A stretch of 64,000 nucleotides of DNA from the NCBI RefSeq assembly GCF_028737195.1, contig NZ_JAQZAJ010000001.1:930001-994000 (forward strand). The letters are read 5' to 3'. The translations under genes were made by a program, and so were the position numbers. The notes below the pieces were generated by a model. That model was not told the DNA's origin and ran no database searches. It worked only from the letters and a program-made list of their open reading frames with translations. The stretch comes from Pseudovibrio exalbescens (GTDB lineage Bacteria > Pseudomonadota > Alphaproteobacteria > Rhizobiales > Stappiaceae). Shown one piece after another: positions 56,233 through 64,000 of the stretch (within the stretch, counting starts at the first letter, position 1; each line of letters begins with the position of its first letter).

Positions 56233-56319
56233 GGAACTTCCTCAGGTTTTCTAACGCCCTCAAGTTATTGATCTTACTCATGTCCTCACAGTAGCTACCT
56301 TTGAAAGGCGCTTTCAGAA

Positions 56320-57177
56320 ATGAAACCCGGCATTTATTCGGAGATACGCGCGTTTCTGGCGCTCAGCGAATTCGGCACGCAGGCCGAAGCCGCCCGACAG
56401 CTAGGTGTCAGCTCTGCAACGTTTGGGCGGAGCCTTTTGAAACTTGAAAAGGATCTGAACCAACGCCTGTTCCACCGAGGCAAGTCAGGCTTGAGCCTTT
56501 CTCTTGAAGGGCAAGAGCTGCTCGCTCGCTTGAGACCTCTGGCCACTGAAATGGCCGAGTTGGAGAGCTGGTTGCGCCAAGGAACACGGAAACCTCAAGT
56601 GAAACTTTCCGCAGGCACATGGACCTCGCTGTTCTTGGCCAACGGGTTCAGAACACTATGCAGGAGCGATGACCCGTTTGATCTGGTGTTCGTGCCAACG
56701 GAGGCTCGGCTTGGCATCGAACACCGCCAGGTGGATATCGGCATTCGCGGTGCCCGGCCTGAGGAGGGCAACCTTGCTGCCAAGCGCCTTGGACAGATTG
56801 GCTTTGCCCCTTACGCTGCCAAAAATGTGACAGACGCTGATAGCATGGGGTGGTTGTGTTTGCATCCTGACTATGCATCGACCCGCTCCTCCCGCCATGT
56901 GATGGCCAATCATAGCGAAGCTATCGCGGCCTATGTGACAGCACCCCGTCTGATGCTGGACTTCGCGTTGCAAGGAGTTGGCAAAGCCGTGCTGCCTTGC
57001 TTCATTGGGGACGCGCAAGAGCAGCTGCAGCGAACCGGCGATGAGATTGAAGAGCTGCGAGAACACCAATGGCTCGTAATGCATGGGGATGGACGTTTTG
57101 AAACGCACGTGAGACAGGTGGCGGATCGGGTTGCTGATTTTTACGCTGCAAGGCAGGGTGTGCTTTTGGGGGCATAA
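56320..57177 (+). CDS. LysR-family transcriptional regulator
   Basis: A 285-residue LysR-type regulator. The N-terminal winged helix is FLALSEFGTQAEAARQLGVS through RSLLKLEKDLNQRLFHRGKS. The effector domain follows from about residue 90 with LDFALQGVGKAVLPCFIGDA, a typical C-terminal segment. The ligand is unknown. GAAAGG precedes the ATG. LysR genes are usually autoregulated from the divergent promoter region (56233-56319) shared with the small gene upstream. Confidence 0.92.
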   Translation: MKPGIYSEIRAFLALSEFGTQAEAARQLGVSSATFGRSLLKLEKDLNQRLFHRGKSGLSLSLEGQELLARLRPLATEMAELESWLRQGTRKPQVKLSAGTWTSLFLANGFRTLCRSDDPFDLVFVPTEARLGIEHRQVDIGIRGARPEEGNLAAKRLGQIGFAPYAAKNVTDADSMGWLCLHPDYASTRSSRHVMANHSEAIAAYVTAPRLMLDFALQGVGKAVLPCFIGDAQEQLQRTGDEIEELREHQWLVMHGDGRFETHVRQVADRVADFYAARQGVLLGA

Positions 57178-57301
57178 CTCTTACCCCCACCTGCAACCGT
57201 GTATCAGGGCAAGGTCCGCAAGATTTGTTCGTCTGACCTGTGCTTTAAACAAAGGTGCAAGGGCGAAACCTAGAGAGTGAAAAACGTTGCACGCCGAAAA
57301 G

Positions 57302-58168
57302 ATGAGCCAAAGCCGAGATGAAACACGGGCTGGATATGAAGCGCGGATGCTGCGTGTGGTGCAGTACATTCATGCCAATCTGAACGGAGACCTGTCTCTG
57401 GACCGGCTGGCTGATGTGGCCTGCATGTCGCGGTTTCATTGGCACCGTGTTTACCACTCCATGACTGGCGAAACCCTTGCCAACGCAATCCGGCGGATCA
57501 GGCTGCACCGGGCGGCGGGGTATTTACTGCGGTCTGACAAGACCATTGAGGACATCGCTGGCCACTGCGGCTACCCCAGTGTGCAAAGCTTCAACCGGAC
57601 ATTCAAAGCAGGAATGAGCGTAACACCTGGCGCATTCCGAAAGGATGGCGCGGAGCTGCCAACGCTTGGCCTCACCAAGAACGGAGTATTCGCCATGTAT
57701 GAAATCACGATCAAAGACGAACCAGCCCGCCATATCGCTGCCGTGCCGCACAAGGGAAGCTATCAAAAGGTGGGCGAGGCTTTCGAAAAGCTTTCTGCCA
57801 TCTTCACCAGCCGCAACCTGTGGCCAAAATCCGGGGAAGCGGTGGGTGTTTACTACGATGACCCAAGTTCGGTTGCAGAAGCTGAGCTGCGTTCCCACGC
57901 CGGGATGGTCGTTTCTGCTGATGTGGATGTATCGGAAGGTCTGGAGCCTGTAGACCTGCCAGCCGGACCCCATGCGGTGCTGCGCTACGTGGGCCCTTAT
58001 GCTGGCCTCGACACCCCTTACACCTATCTTTTCGGTGAATGGTTGCCAAAGTCTGGCCGGGAAGTGCGTAACAGCCCAAGCTTTGAGGTCTATCTCAACT
58101 CACCGCAGGACACACCGGCCAATGAACTGATTACCGACATCTACCTTCCACTGGAACCTGCGAAGTAA
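57302..58168 (+). CDS. AraC-family regulator with GyrI-like effector domain
   Basis: A 288-residue protein in two parts. The first 105 residues are an AraC DNA-binding domain with both helix-turn-helix units (LSLDRLADVACMSRFHWHRV; IEDIAGHCGYPSVQSFNRTF). The rest is a GyrI-like small-molecule-binding domain (VRHIAAVPHKGSY-like PARHIAAVPHKGSYQKVGEA; GVYYDDPSS; ITDIYLPL). This architecture matches Rob/SoxS-like multidrug-response regulators. ATG 57302 and TTG 57287 are both possible starts. Confidence 0.92.
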   Translation: MSQSRDETRAGYEARMLRVVQYIHANLNGDLSLDRLADVACMSRFHWHRVYHSMTGETLANAIRRIRLHRAAGYLLRSDKTIEDIAGHCGYPSVQSFNRTFKAGMSVTPGAFRKDGAELPTLGLTKNGVFAMYEITIKDEPARHIAAVPHKGSYQKVGEAFEKLSAIFTSRNLWPKSGEAVGVYYDDPSSVAEAELRSHAGMVVSADVDVSEGLEPVDLPAGPHAVLRYVGPYAGLDTPYTYLFGEWLPKSGREVRNSPSFEVYLNSPQDTPANELITDIYLPLEPAK

Positions 58169-58300
58169 TCAGCGAATTCCCTAAAGAACCTGGGGAGCGC
58201 CCTCGCCTTGAGAAACGGGCTGGGCGCTCCTTGCTCTTTTCTGTTGGCTGCAACCGCGCCATATTGGGGGCAAGTTGATGCCAGCCGGAGCAGTCTCCCC

Positions 58301-58657
58301 ATGTTCGTGCGTCCCCCTCAAGCCTTTCGAAACAAAGCCGAGAGCGACCCCATCTCCGAGGCGCTGCACCAAGAGGTGATGGAAGAGAAGGTTGGCACCC
58401 TGTCGCGGCTCAACAAAAAGCTGGAAGCGGCAGTGGACAGGCTCACCCGGCTGGAGATTGAGGAACTTCCGGAAGAAGACCGGCAGCGCCTTGTTCACGA
58501 AGCCGGTGAAGCGCTATGGCATGTTGTGATCCAGCGCGAACTGGTTGGGCTCACAGGCTTGAAGGCCTTTCTCGACCACATGGGTGTGCCAAAGGAAGTG
58601 CGCTTGAAAACAGGTCCAATGCCTGCGCACCTGAAACGGCCAAACAACAAGCCCTAA
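58301..58657 (+). CDS. DUF6665-family protein
   Basis: A 118-residue cytoplasmic, mostly helical protein. It has the pattern PISEALHQEVMEEKVGTLSR, LNKKLEAAVDRL, RQRLVHEAGEALWHVVIQRE and HMGVPKEVRLKTGP. This is the DUF6665 family of unknown function. ATG 58301 (MFVRPPQAF) begins the conserved part; the frame upstream to 58208 has poor coding character. Confidence 0.82.
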   Translation: MFVRPPQAFRNKAESDPISEALHQEVMEEKVGTLSRLNKKLEAAVDRLTRLEIEELPEEDRQRLVHEAGEALWHVVIQRELVGLTGLKAFLDHMGVPKEVRLKTGPMPAHLKRPNNKP

Positions 58658-58735
58658 AAGGCAAGACAAGCGCGGCAGCACCCCACCGCGCTGGCCCAGC
58701 CTGTTCGAGCGGCGTTTCAACGGCCAGGTCTTCAA

Positions 58736-59512
58736 TCAGCCAACATCAAGGAGCCACTTTTGCGCGGGGGTAAGGCGGCTTAGCGTATGCGCCGTGATCC
58801 ATTTCTGCTGCTCTTGCTGTGCGGTGTCCTGGCGGTCGATATAGAGCCCATGAAGAACGCGGCGGCGGGCGCCGGTCTTGTTCGTGGTGCCGCCATGCCA
58901 GGTGTGGGCGTTGAAAATCATCACACTGCCAGCCGGACATTCGAAAACCACCTCATCTGGATGAGGGGCCTCCACATCTGCCAGCACATCCTCGGGCAAT
59001 TCGGGACGCAGATGCGTGCCCGGCAGAATGCGCGGTGCGCCGTTCTCACTGGACAAATCATCGATTGCCCAGATTGAGTTCACCAGATGCACCTTTGGGA
59101 AGTCCGGGCGCGGTTTCTTCCAGTCAGCATGGAGCGGCTGGTGGCCACCGCCGAGCAGAGCCTCACGGGCGTTGAGGCTGGAGATCTTGAACTCGCCGGC
59201 AAAGATGTGATGGCACGCAGCAAGAACAAGCGGGTGGGCCCAAACCTTCTCCCAGACCGTGCCCTTGTTGACCAGATTGGCGATGCGCGTGGCCCCATCT
59301 TCCTGATGATGCTCTATGGCAAGGTTTTCCCCTTCTCGGGCCACCAGGCTGTCGAAGGTGCGGCGCATGTCTTCCAGCCAATCAGCATCCACCACGTTTT
59401 CGATGATGGTGAAGCCTTTCTGGTCCAGATCCTCCCGCATTTTGCCCGAAACTGGCAGGGTTGCTCCCAAAGCATCCAGATGGCGCGCAGCGCTGTTGCT
59501 CAGCTCTTCCAT
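58736..59512 (-). CDS. Phytanoyl-CoA dioxygenase (PhyH)-family protein
   Basis: A 258-residue Fe(II)/2-oxoglutarate-dependent oxygenase. The iron ligands are visible: His and Asp in HQPLHADWKKP (about residue 127) and the distal His in NAHTWHGGTTNKTGARR (about 203), with the 2-oxoglutarate-binding Arg just after. The N-terminal region has FTIIENVVDADWLEDMRRTF. The substrate is not predictable; the family hydroxylates lipids, osmolytes and secondary metabolites. It is convergent with DUF6665. Confidence 0.9.
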   Translation of the reverse strand: MEELSNSAARHLDALGATLPVSGKMREDLDQKGFTIIENVVDADWLEDMRRTFDSLVAREGENLAIEHHQEDGATRIANLVNKGTVWEKVWAHPLVLAACHHIFAGEFKISSLNAREALLGGGHQPLHADWKKPRPDFPKVHLVNSIWAIDDLSSENGAPRILPGTHLRPELPEDVLADVEAPHPDEVVFECPAGSVMIFNAHTWHGGTTNKTGARRRVLHGLYIDRQDTAQQEQQKWITAHTLSRLTPAQKWLLDVG

Positions 59513-59639
59513 TCATTTCCTCCAAAATGAGTGCAGCAAATCTCATCGACGAGATGGCTCTAGCCTATGGGCTGTTTTCGGTCTGCGAAGGAGGAAAGAT
59601 GTTCGATTTGCTGGATTTTTGTTAGAATATCTAAGGGCG

Positions 59640-60250
59640 TGCCAACGCCCTCCGACCCGGCCATGGCACCTGGCTCTGGATACCGGATCAGCGGCTCGCT
59701 CCCGCTCCCCTTGTCCGGTATGACGCAGGAGTGGGACAGAGGTGCTGCAGGCCCATTGCGGACGCTGAGGATGACGCGCAGTGCTGGTGCTACGCTTCTG
59801 TTTGGCGTTGGCCGATGTGTCTTTCAGCATTACCTTATACCACTACCGTCATCCCGCACCACTCCGCCGCCGTCACCCCGGCATCGCCTTCCCCCTCGCC
59901 GTCATCCCGCACTTGATGCGGGATCCAGCCGGGTTCTTCGGTCAGTGCTCAGAACTTTAGGTTCTGTGTTCGCAATTGCTCACGCTCGTTGTGCTGGATA
60001 CCGGATCAGCGGCTCGCTCCCGCTCCCCTTGTCCGGTATGACGCAGGAGTGGGACAGTGGACAAAAGAGAGACGCCGCATCACCTTCCCCCTCGCCGTCA
60101 TCCCGCACTTGATGCGGGATCCAGTCGGGCTCTTCGGTCAGTGCTCGGAACTTTATGTTCTGCGTTCGCAATTGCTCACGCTCATTGTGCTGGATACCGG
60201 ATCAGCGGCTCGCTCCCGCTCCCCTTGTCCGGTATGACACTAGTGGGGCA
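59640..60250. repeat. Cluster of palindromic repeats with a 150-base direct duplication
   Basis: About 800 bases (59513-60311) hold no supportable gene. The long element lies inverted relative to the 50-kb cluster at 59676-59725, 59994-60043 and 60190-60239, and the short element at 59901-59928 and 60097-60124. The block 59895-60050 is repeated almost unchanged at 60091-60245. Confidence 0.9.
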
Positions 60251-60264
60251 ATGCATAAAAGAGA

Positions 60265-60286
60265 GAAGCCGCCCGAGGGCGGCTTC
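60265..60286 (-). terminator. Intrinsic terminator of the ornithine decarboxylase-type gene
   Basis: GAAGCCGCCC (60265-60274) pairs with GGGCGGCTTC (60277-60286). On the minus strand TCTCTTTT follows. It lies 25 bases after the stop codon at 60312. Confidence 0.8.
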
Positions 60287-60311
60287 CGCATTCCAAGTGG
60301 CAAAGCCTTGA

Positions 60312-61490
60312 TCAGATAACCACGACATCCAGCGGCGGGAAGCCGTTGAAACCCACAGAGGCGTAGGTGGAGGTGTAAGCCCCGCAGGAGCGGATCATCA
60401 CCCTATCGCCCGCACACAGGCTCTCCGGCAGAGCCACATGCTGCTTTTCGTAAAGCACGTCTGCGCTGTCGCAAGACGGCCCGGCAACAACGCAGGGCCC
60501 ATGATCGGCCTCGTCCTTATCGGTGACAAACCGATAGCGAATGCTCTCGTCCATGGTTTCAGCAAGCCCGGAGAACTTGCCAATGTCGAGATAGACCCAG
60601 CGGTGCGGATCCTTCTCAGACTTTTTGGAGACCAAGAGCACCTCACAGGCGATCATGCCCGCTTCGGCAACAAGCCCCCGGCCCGGCTCCGCAATGATAT
60701 GAGGCACACCAGGAAAGCGAGCGTGCACCAGCTCCATGACCATGGCCGAATAAACCGAGGGGTGCGGCACATCCTTGTCATAGGACGCGGGAAATCCGCC
60801 GCCGATGTTTAGGAGTGACAACTGAAAGCCTGCTTGGTGCACGGCTTGCCACACTTGTTGCACCTGATCGAGGGTATCCACCCACATGGCGGGTTCGCGG
60901 GTCTGCGAACCGACGTGGAAAGAAAGACCGACGGGGTTGAGCCCAAGCTGCCTGGCCAGTTCGAACAGGCTGATCGCCTTGTCTGGCGCACAACCAAACT
61001 TGCGCGAAAGCGGCCAGTCTGCGCCGGTTGCGTCGACCACGATGCGGATGAAGACATTGGCACCGGGCGCGTTTTTACCAAGCTTGTGCAGCTCTTCTTC
61101 TGCATCAGCAGCGAACAGGCGAATGCCGTGCTCATAGGCCCAGGCAATGTCCGAAGCGCGTTTGATTGTGTTGCCGAAGGAAATTCGGTCTGGCGTTGCC
61201 CCTAATGACAGGCAGAGCGCGATTTCGCTTCTGGAAGCGGCATCAAAGTTTGCCCCTTCCTGCAGAAGAACCCGCAGAACGGCAGGTTCCGGGTTGGCCT
61301 TGACCGCATAGTGGATTGCAACGTCGCCCAAGCCCCGCTTCAACGCGCGAAACTGATGTGCAATTGCAACCGAATCCACCACCAGGGTTGGTCGGTCAAA
61401 GCTGTTGGAACGAATGTAGGATTCAAGGCGTGCGGGCGCAGCAATAGCGTCACGCCCGATATGTTCGGAAACGTATGCGTTCAAGTGCAT
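60312..61490 (-). CDS. Type III PLP-dependent decarboxylase, probable ornithine (or lysine/ornithine) decarboxylase
   Basis: A 392-residue alanine-racemase-fold decarboxylase. The PLP lysine lies in DVAIHYAVKANPEPAVL (about residue 64). Other family motifs are FDAASRSEIALCLSLG, LSFHVGSQTREPAMWVD, LLNIGGGFPASY and the active-site Cys in GPSCDSADVLYE near the end. It should make putrescine from ornithine, or cadaverine from lysine; the motif set does not separate these. ATG 61490 starts the protein after a leader of about 300 bases with hairpins, which may regulate it. Confidence 0.9.
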   Translation of the reverse strand: MHLNAYVSEHIGRDAIAAPARLESYIRSNSFDRPTLVVDSVAIAHQFRALKRGLGDVAIHYAVKANPEPAVLRVLLQEGANFDAASRSEIALCLSLGATPDRISFGNTIKRASDIAWAYEHGIRLFAADAEEELHKLGKNAPGANVFIRIVVDATGADWPLSRKFGCAPDKAISLFELARQLGLNPVGLSFHVGSQTREPAMWVDTLDQVQQVWQAVHQAGFQLSLLNIGGGFPASYDKDVPHPSVYSAMVMELVHARFPGVPHIIAEPGRGLVAEAGMIACEVLLVSKKSEKDPHRWVYLDIGKFSGLAETMDESIRYRFVTDKDEADHGPCVVAGPSCDSADVLYEKQHVALPESLCAGDRVMIRSCGAYTSTYASVGFNGFPPLDVVVI

Positions 61491-61796
61491 CTCCAATAGA
61501 CCCGGCCATATATGACCGCTCACTTCCAAGGGAGACGTTACCGTCGCTACGTAAACACGTTGGGTGGAAAGAACCACCCCAAGGCCAGAGGCGCGTGCGT
61601 TGGCGTCTATTTCGCCGGTTGTTTTACGCGTAAGTGTGTATGACGCAAGTGAAATATTCCACCAACAAAACCTAGCGGTACTTTTTCCAGAAGAAATCCA
61701 GGTTGCAGAAGAAATCCGTGCGCAACTGCGATCGCCGTTAAAAAGCGGTCGCACCTCTCCTATACTTGGCGAAGCATTAGAACAGGGAGAAACCGC
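61491..61796 (-). promoter_or_regulatory. Long leader of the decarboxylase gene with stem-loops
   Basis: The 306 bases upstream of the decarboxylase hold no gene. On the minus strand GGGTGG/CCACCC (61562-61579, six-base loop) is a perfect stem, with further short GC stems around 61600-61620. Alphaproteobacterial ornithine decarboxylase genes are known to carry the conserved speF leader RNA; I cannot confirm its consensus by eye. Confidence 0.4.
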
Positions 61797-62117
61797 ATGC
61801 TGACCACAACCACCAATACGCTGCAGAATCACGAAATTGATCAGTACTATGGAATGGTTCATGGAGAAGCCATCTTGGGTGCCAACGTGTTCAAGGATTT
61901 GTTCGCAGGCATTCGCGATATCGTGGGTGGCCGTTCCGGTGCCTACGAGGAAGAGCTTTTGAAAGCCCGCAAGATCGCCATCAACGAGATGTGCGAGGAA
62001 GCGCGCCAGATGGGTGCCAATGCGGTGATCGGCATCGACATTGACTACGAAACCGTGGGCAGCAACGGCTCCATGCTGATGGTGACGGCCACAGGGACCG
62101 CGGTGCGCTACCGCTAA
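61797..62117 (+). CDS. YbjQ-family (UPF0145) protein
   Basis: A 106-residue YbjQ protein of the heavy-metal-binding-domain superfamily. The pattern is [20 protein letters not shown], then [20 protein letters not shown] and [20 protein letters not shown]. Such proteins form pentamers; the cellular role is unknown. GGGAGAAACCGC precedes the ATG. It diverges from the decarboxylase gene and is upstream of meaB, with 104 bases between. Confidence 0.92.
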   Translation: MLTTTTNTLQNHEIDQYYGMVHGEAILGANVFKDLFAGIRDIVGGRSGAYEEELLKARKIAINEMCEEARQMGANAVIGIDIDYETVGSNGSMLMVTATGTAVRYR

Positions 62118-62221
62118 AACGCGGGCCTAGACTTTTGTGCATCCAGGGACGGGTTGCGTTTTTCCTCCCGTTCCTGAAGGTTAGGGATCTGCGATTCCAG
62201 AGGAAAAAGCGCCCTGACACC

Positions 62222-63226
62222 ATGACTGACACCGGAAAGACACCGCGCGATAATGTGGAGCAGCTGGCCGAAAAGCTGATTGGCGGACAGCGAGCGGCTC
62301 TTGCGCGGGCCATTACTCTGGTGGAATCAAAGAACCCCGCTCATCGCCGGCAGGCCGAAACGCTGCTATCCAAGGTGATGGACCGCACCGGCGGGGCTTT
62401 TCGCCTTGGCATTACTGGGGTTCCGGGCGTTGGAAAGTCCACCACGATCGACAGCTTTGCCTCCAATCTGACGGCGGCGGGCCACAAGGTGGCGGTGCTG
62501 GCGGTAGACCCGACCTCCACCCGGACAGGTGGCTCGATCCTTGGCGACAAGACCCGCATGGCCCGGCTTGCGGTGGACCAAAACGCCTATATCCGGCCCT
62601 CTCCTTCTGCTGGCACGCTGGGCGGCGTTGCGGCCAAGACGCGTGAGTCCATGCTTCTGTGCGAAGCTGCCGGGTTTGATGTGATCCTTGTGGAGACCGT
62701 AGGCATCGGCCAGTCGGAAACCACCGTGGCACAGATGGTGGACTTCTTTCTTGTGTTGATGCTGCCCGGTGCGGGGGACGAGCTGCAGGGCATCAAGAAA
62801 GGTGTTCTGGAAATTGCCGATATGATCGCCGTGAACAAGGCCGATGGCGACGGCGCGGTGCGGGCTCGCGCGGCGGCCTCGGAATACCGGGCGGCGCTGA
62901 ACATTCTGGCTCCGCGCTCCAAGACTTGGTCACCGCCCGTGATGACCATTTCCGGCCTTGCCAACGAACGCCTTGATGAGATGTGGGCGCAGATCCTGAC
63001 TTACCGCGACCGGATGACGGCAACTGGAGAGTTTCAGCAAAAACGCGCCACCCAGCAAGTGGCGTGGATGTGGAGCCTTTTGCAGGAGCGGCTGATGGAA
63101 GCCCTGCGCACCAATGGGGATGTGAAGGCCTTGCTGCCGGACGTGGAAACGGCGGTGCGCGATGGCCGGATGCCTGCGACCCTTGCAGCCCGGCAACTGG
63201 CCGAGGCGTTCGGGATCAAGCTCTGA
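62222..63226 (+). CDS. meaB: Methylmalonyl-CoA mutase-associated GTPase MeaB
   Basis: A 334-residue G3E GTPase that loads and protects adenosylcobalamin in methylmalonyl-CoA mutase. It has the P-loop GVPGVGKSTTIDSF (about residue 66), AVDPTSTRTGGSILGDKTRM, VETVGIGQSETTVAQMVDFF and NKADGDGAV (GTP specificity). ATG 62222 begins the family domain; the frame upstream to 62135 is not conserved. It serves MutAB, whose genes lie 12 kb upstream rather than next to it. Confidence 0.95.
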   Translation: MTDTGKTPRDNVEQLAEKLIGGQRAALARAITLVESKNPAHRRQAETLLSKVMDRTGGAFRLGITGVPGVGKSTTIDSFASNLTAAGHKVAVLAVDPTSTRTGGSILGDKTRMARLAVDQNAYIRPSPSAGTLGGVAAKTRESMLLCEAAGFDVILVETVGIGQSETTVAQMVDFFLVLMLPGAGDELQGIKKGVLEIADMIAVNKADGDGAVRARAAASEYRAALNILAPRSKTWSPPVMTISGLANERLDEMWAQILTYRDRMTATGEFQQKRATQQVAWMWSLLQERLMEALRTNGDVKALLPDVETAVRDGRMPATLAARQLAEAFGIKL

Positions 63227-63249
63227 CGCAAGACAAGCGCCGGTAACAC

Positions 63250-63970
63250 CCTCTGCCGTGCCGAAGACATCCCGACCCCGTTGAATCAAGATGCTGTAGC
63301 CAGTGCCAACGGCACCCGAGATCTTGGCTGACATTCAGCTGGATCCCGGCTCGGAGGCCGGGATGACGGCGGGGTGTGAGGCGTAGGCTGAGGGATGACC
63401 GCAGAGGGTGGGATGCAGGCTGTGCGTTGACCGATGCCCTCACCTCGCGCTTACAGCGTCATCCCGGACCAGTTGAGCGAAGATGCTGTAGCCAGTGCCA
63501 ACAGCACCCGAGCTCGTGGCTGACATTCAGCTGGATCCCGGCTCGGAGGCCGGGATGACGGTGGGGTGTGAGGCGTAGGCTGTGGGGTGGCGCTGTGGGA
63601 TGACGGCAGAGTGTGGGGTGTAGGCAGTGGGATGACGGCAGCGTGTGGGGGGTGACCGATGCACTCACCTCGCGCTTACGACGTCATCCCGGACCAGTTG
63701 AGCGAAAAGCGAAACGCCGATCCGGGATCCAGCGAAAGGAGAGCGAGCCCGCACGCTAGAAACCATCCTGCAGTGCTGCGAGTTTAGTTGGCCAGAACGC
63801 TGGGCGTGTGGCTGACATTCAGCTGGATCCCGGCTCGGAGGCCGGGATGACGGCGGGGTGTAGAGTGGAGGCTGAGCGCTGCGGAAAGACAGTGTTGTAC
63901 CCGTTGGCCTAGCTGGGCCTCGGCTGGATCCCGGCTCGGAGGCCGGGATGACGGCAGAGTGTGGGGTGGA
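63250..63970. repeat. Cluster of palindromic repeats at the right end
   Basis: No gene after meaB. A third short element, CTGGATCCCGGCTC..GCCGGGATGAC, lies at 63339-63367, 63531-63559, 63824-63852 and 63924-63952. A long element, GTCATCCCGGACC..TCCGGGATCCAG, is complete at 63683-63732 and partial near 63458 and 63265. A block of about 105 bases (63285-63390) recurs at 63480-63582. The cluster continues past the window edge. Confidence 0.88.
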
Positions 63971-64000
63971 GGATGTGGGATGGCAGAGGTGGTGCAGGCA

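Overview
The window reads as a chromosomal stretch of an alphaproteobacterium of the order Hyphomicrobiales (Rhizobiales), most likely a marine member near Stappiaceae (Labrenzia/Roseibium/Pseudovibrio). That placement is inferred from a RcGTA-type gene transfer agent cluster, a Ros/MucR regulator, and alphaproteobacterial families (DUF2336, DUF1491, DUF5330, DUF6456, DUF1194, DUF6665). No rRNA, tRNA, CRISPR array, integrase or transposase was recognised.

Left part (1-10.8 kb, all minus strand): a gene transfer agent (GTA) structural cluster in the canonical order: small and large terminase, portal, prohead protease, HK97 capsid, head-tail adaptors, tail terminator, tail tube, tail chaperones, tape measure, distal tail, hub, and the start of the NlpC/P60 peptidase cut by the left edge. 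Two things stand out. The second tail chaperone has no usable start codon ahead of its conserved region and appears to be made by -1 frameshifting at a C CCC CCG heptamer. The cluster is also preceded by a consensus promoter, a 40-codon frame and a strong intrinsic terminator lying just before the first gene, which looks like a premature-termination control point.

11-25 kb: envelope and regulatory housekeeping genes. These are a two-TM small protein, DUF2867, a YcgN-type cysteine-cluster protein, a penicillin-binding protein in an overlapping operon with DUF1214 and DUF1254 membrane proteins, a lipoprotein, DUF2336, DUF1491, a peptidoglycan-binding membrane protein, a PAS histidine kinase, DUF5330, SufE, a DUF6456/DnaA-domain-IV pair and MucR.

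25.7-31.6 kb: a complete seven-gene Mrp/Pha Na+(K+)/H+ antiporter operon (mrpABCDEFG), tightly overlapped, consistent with life in salt water.

32-45 kb: metabolic and stress genes: oligopeptidase B, a pair of paralogous four-cysteine secreted proteins, Fe/Mn superoxide dismutase, an MFS exporter, a branched-chain aminotransferase, a HAD-type dehalogenase, a DMT exporter, a LOG-family phosphoribohydrolase, an M20 dipeptidase, a small helical protein and a LuxR-type regulator.

46-63 kb: propionate/methylmalonyl-CoA metabolism (mutA-mutB, with the chaperone meaB 12 kb further on) interleaved with DUF1194, a CARB-like class A beta-lactamase, a Tat-exported CpdB nucleotidase, LysR and AraC regulators, DUF6665, a phytanoyl-CoA dioxygenase-like protein, an ornithine-decarboxylase-type enzyme with a long structured leader, and YbjQ.

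Three intergenic stretches in this last third (50.15-51.6, 59.65-60.25 and 63.25-64.0 kb) are packed with palindromic elements that share the same outer ends (GTCAT..CCG and CGG..ATCCAG). Within the arrays, blocks of roughly 0.1-0.6 kb are duplicated.
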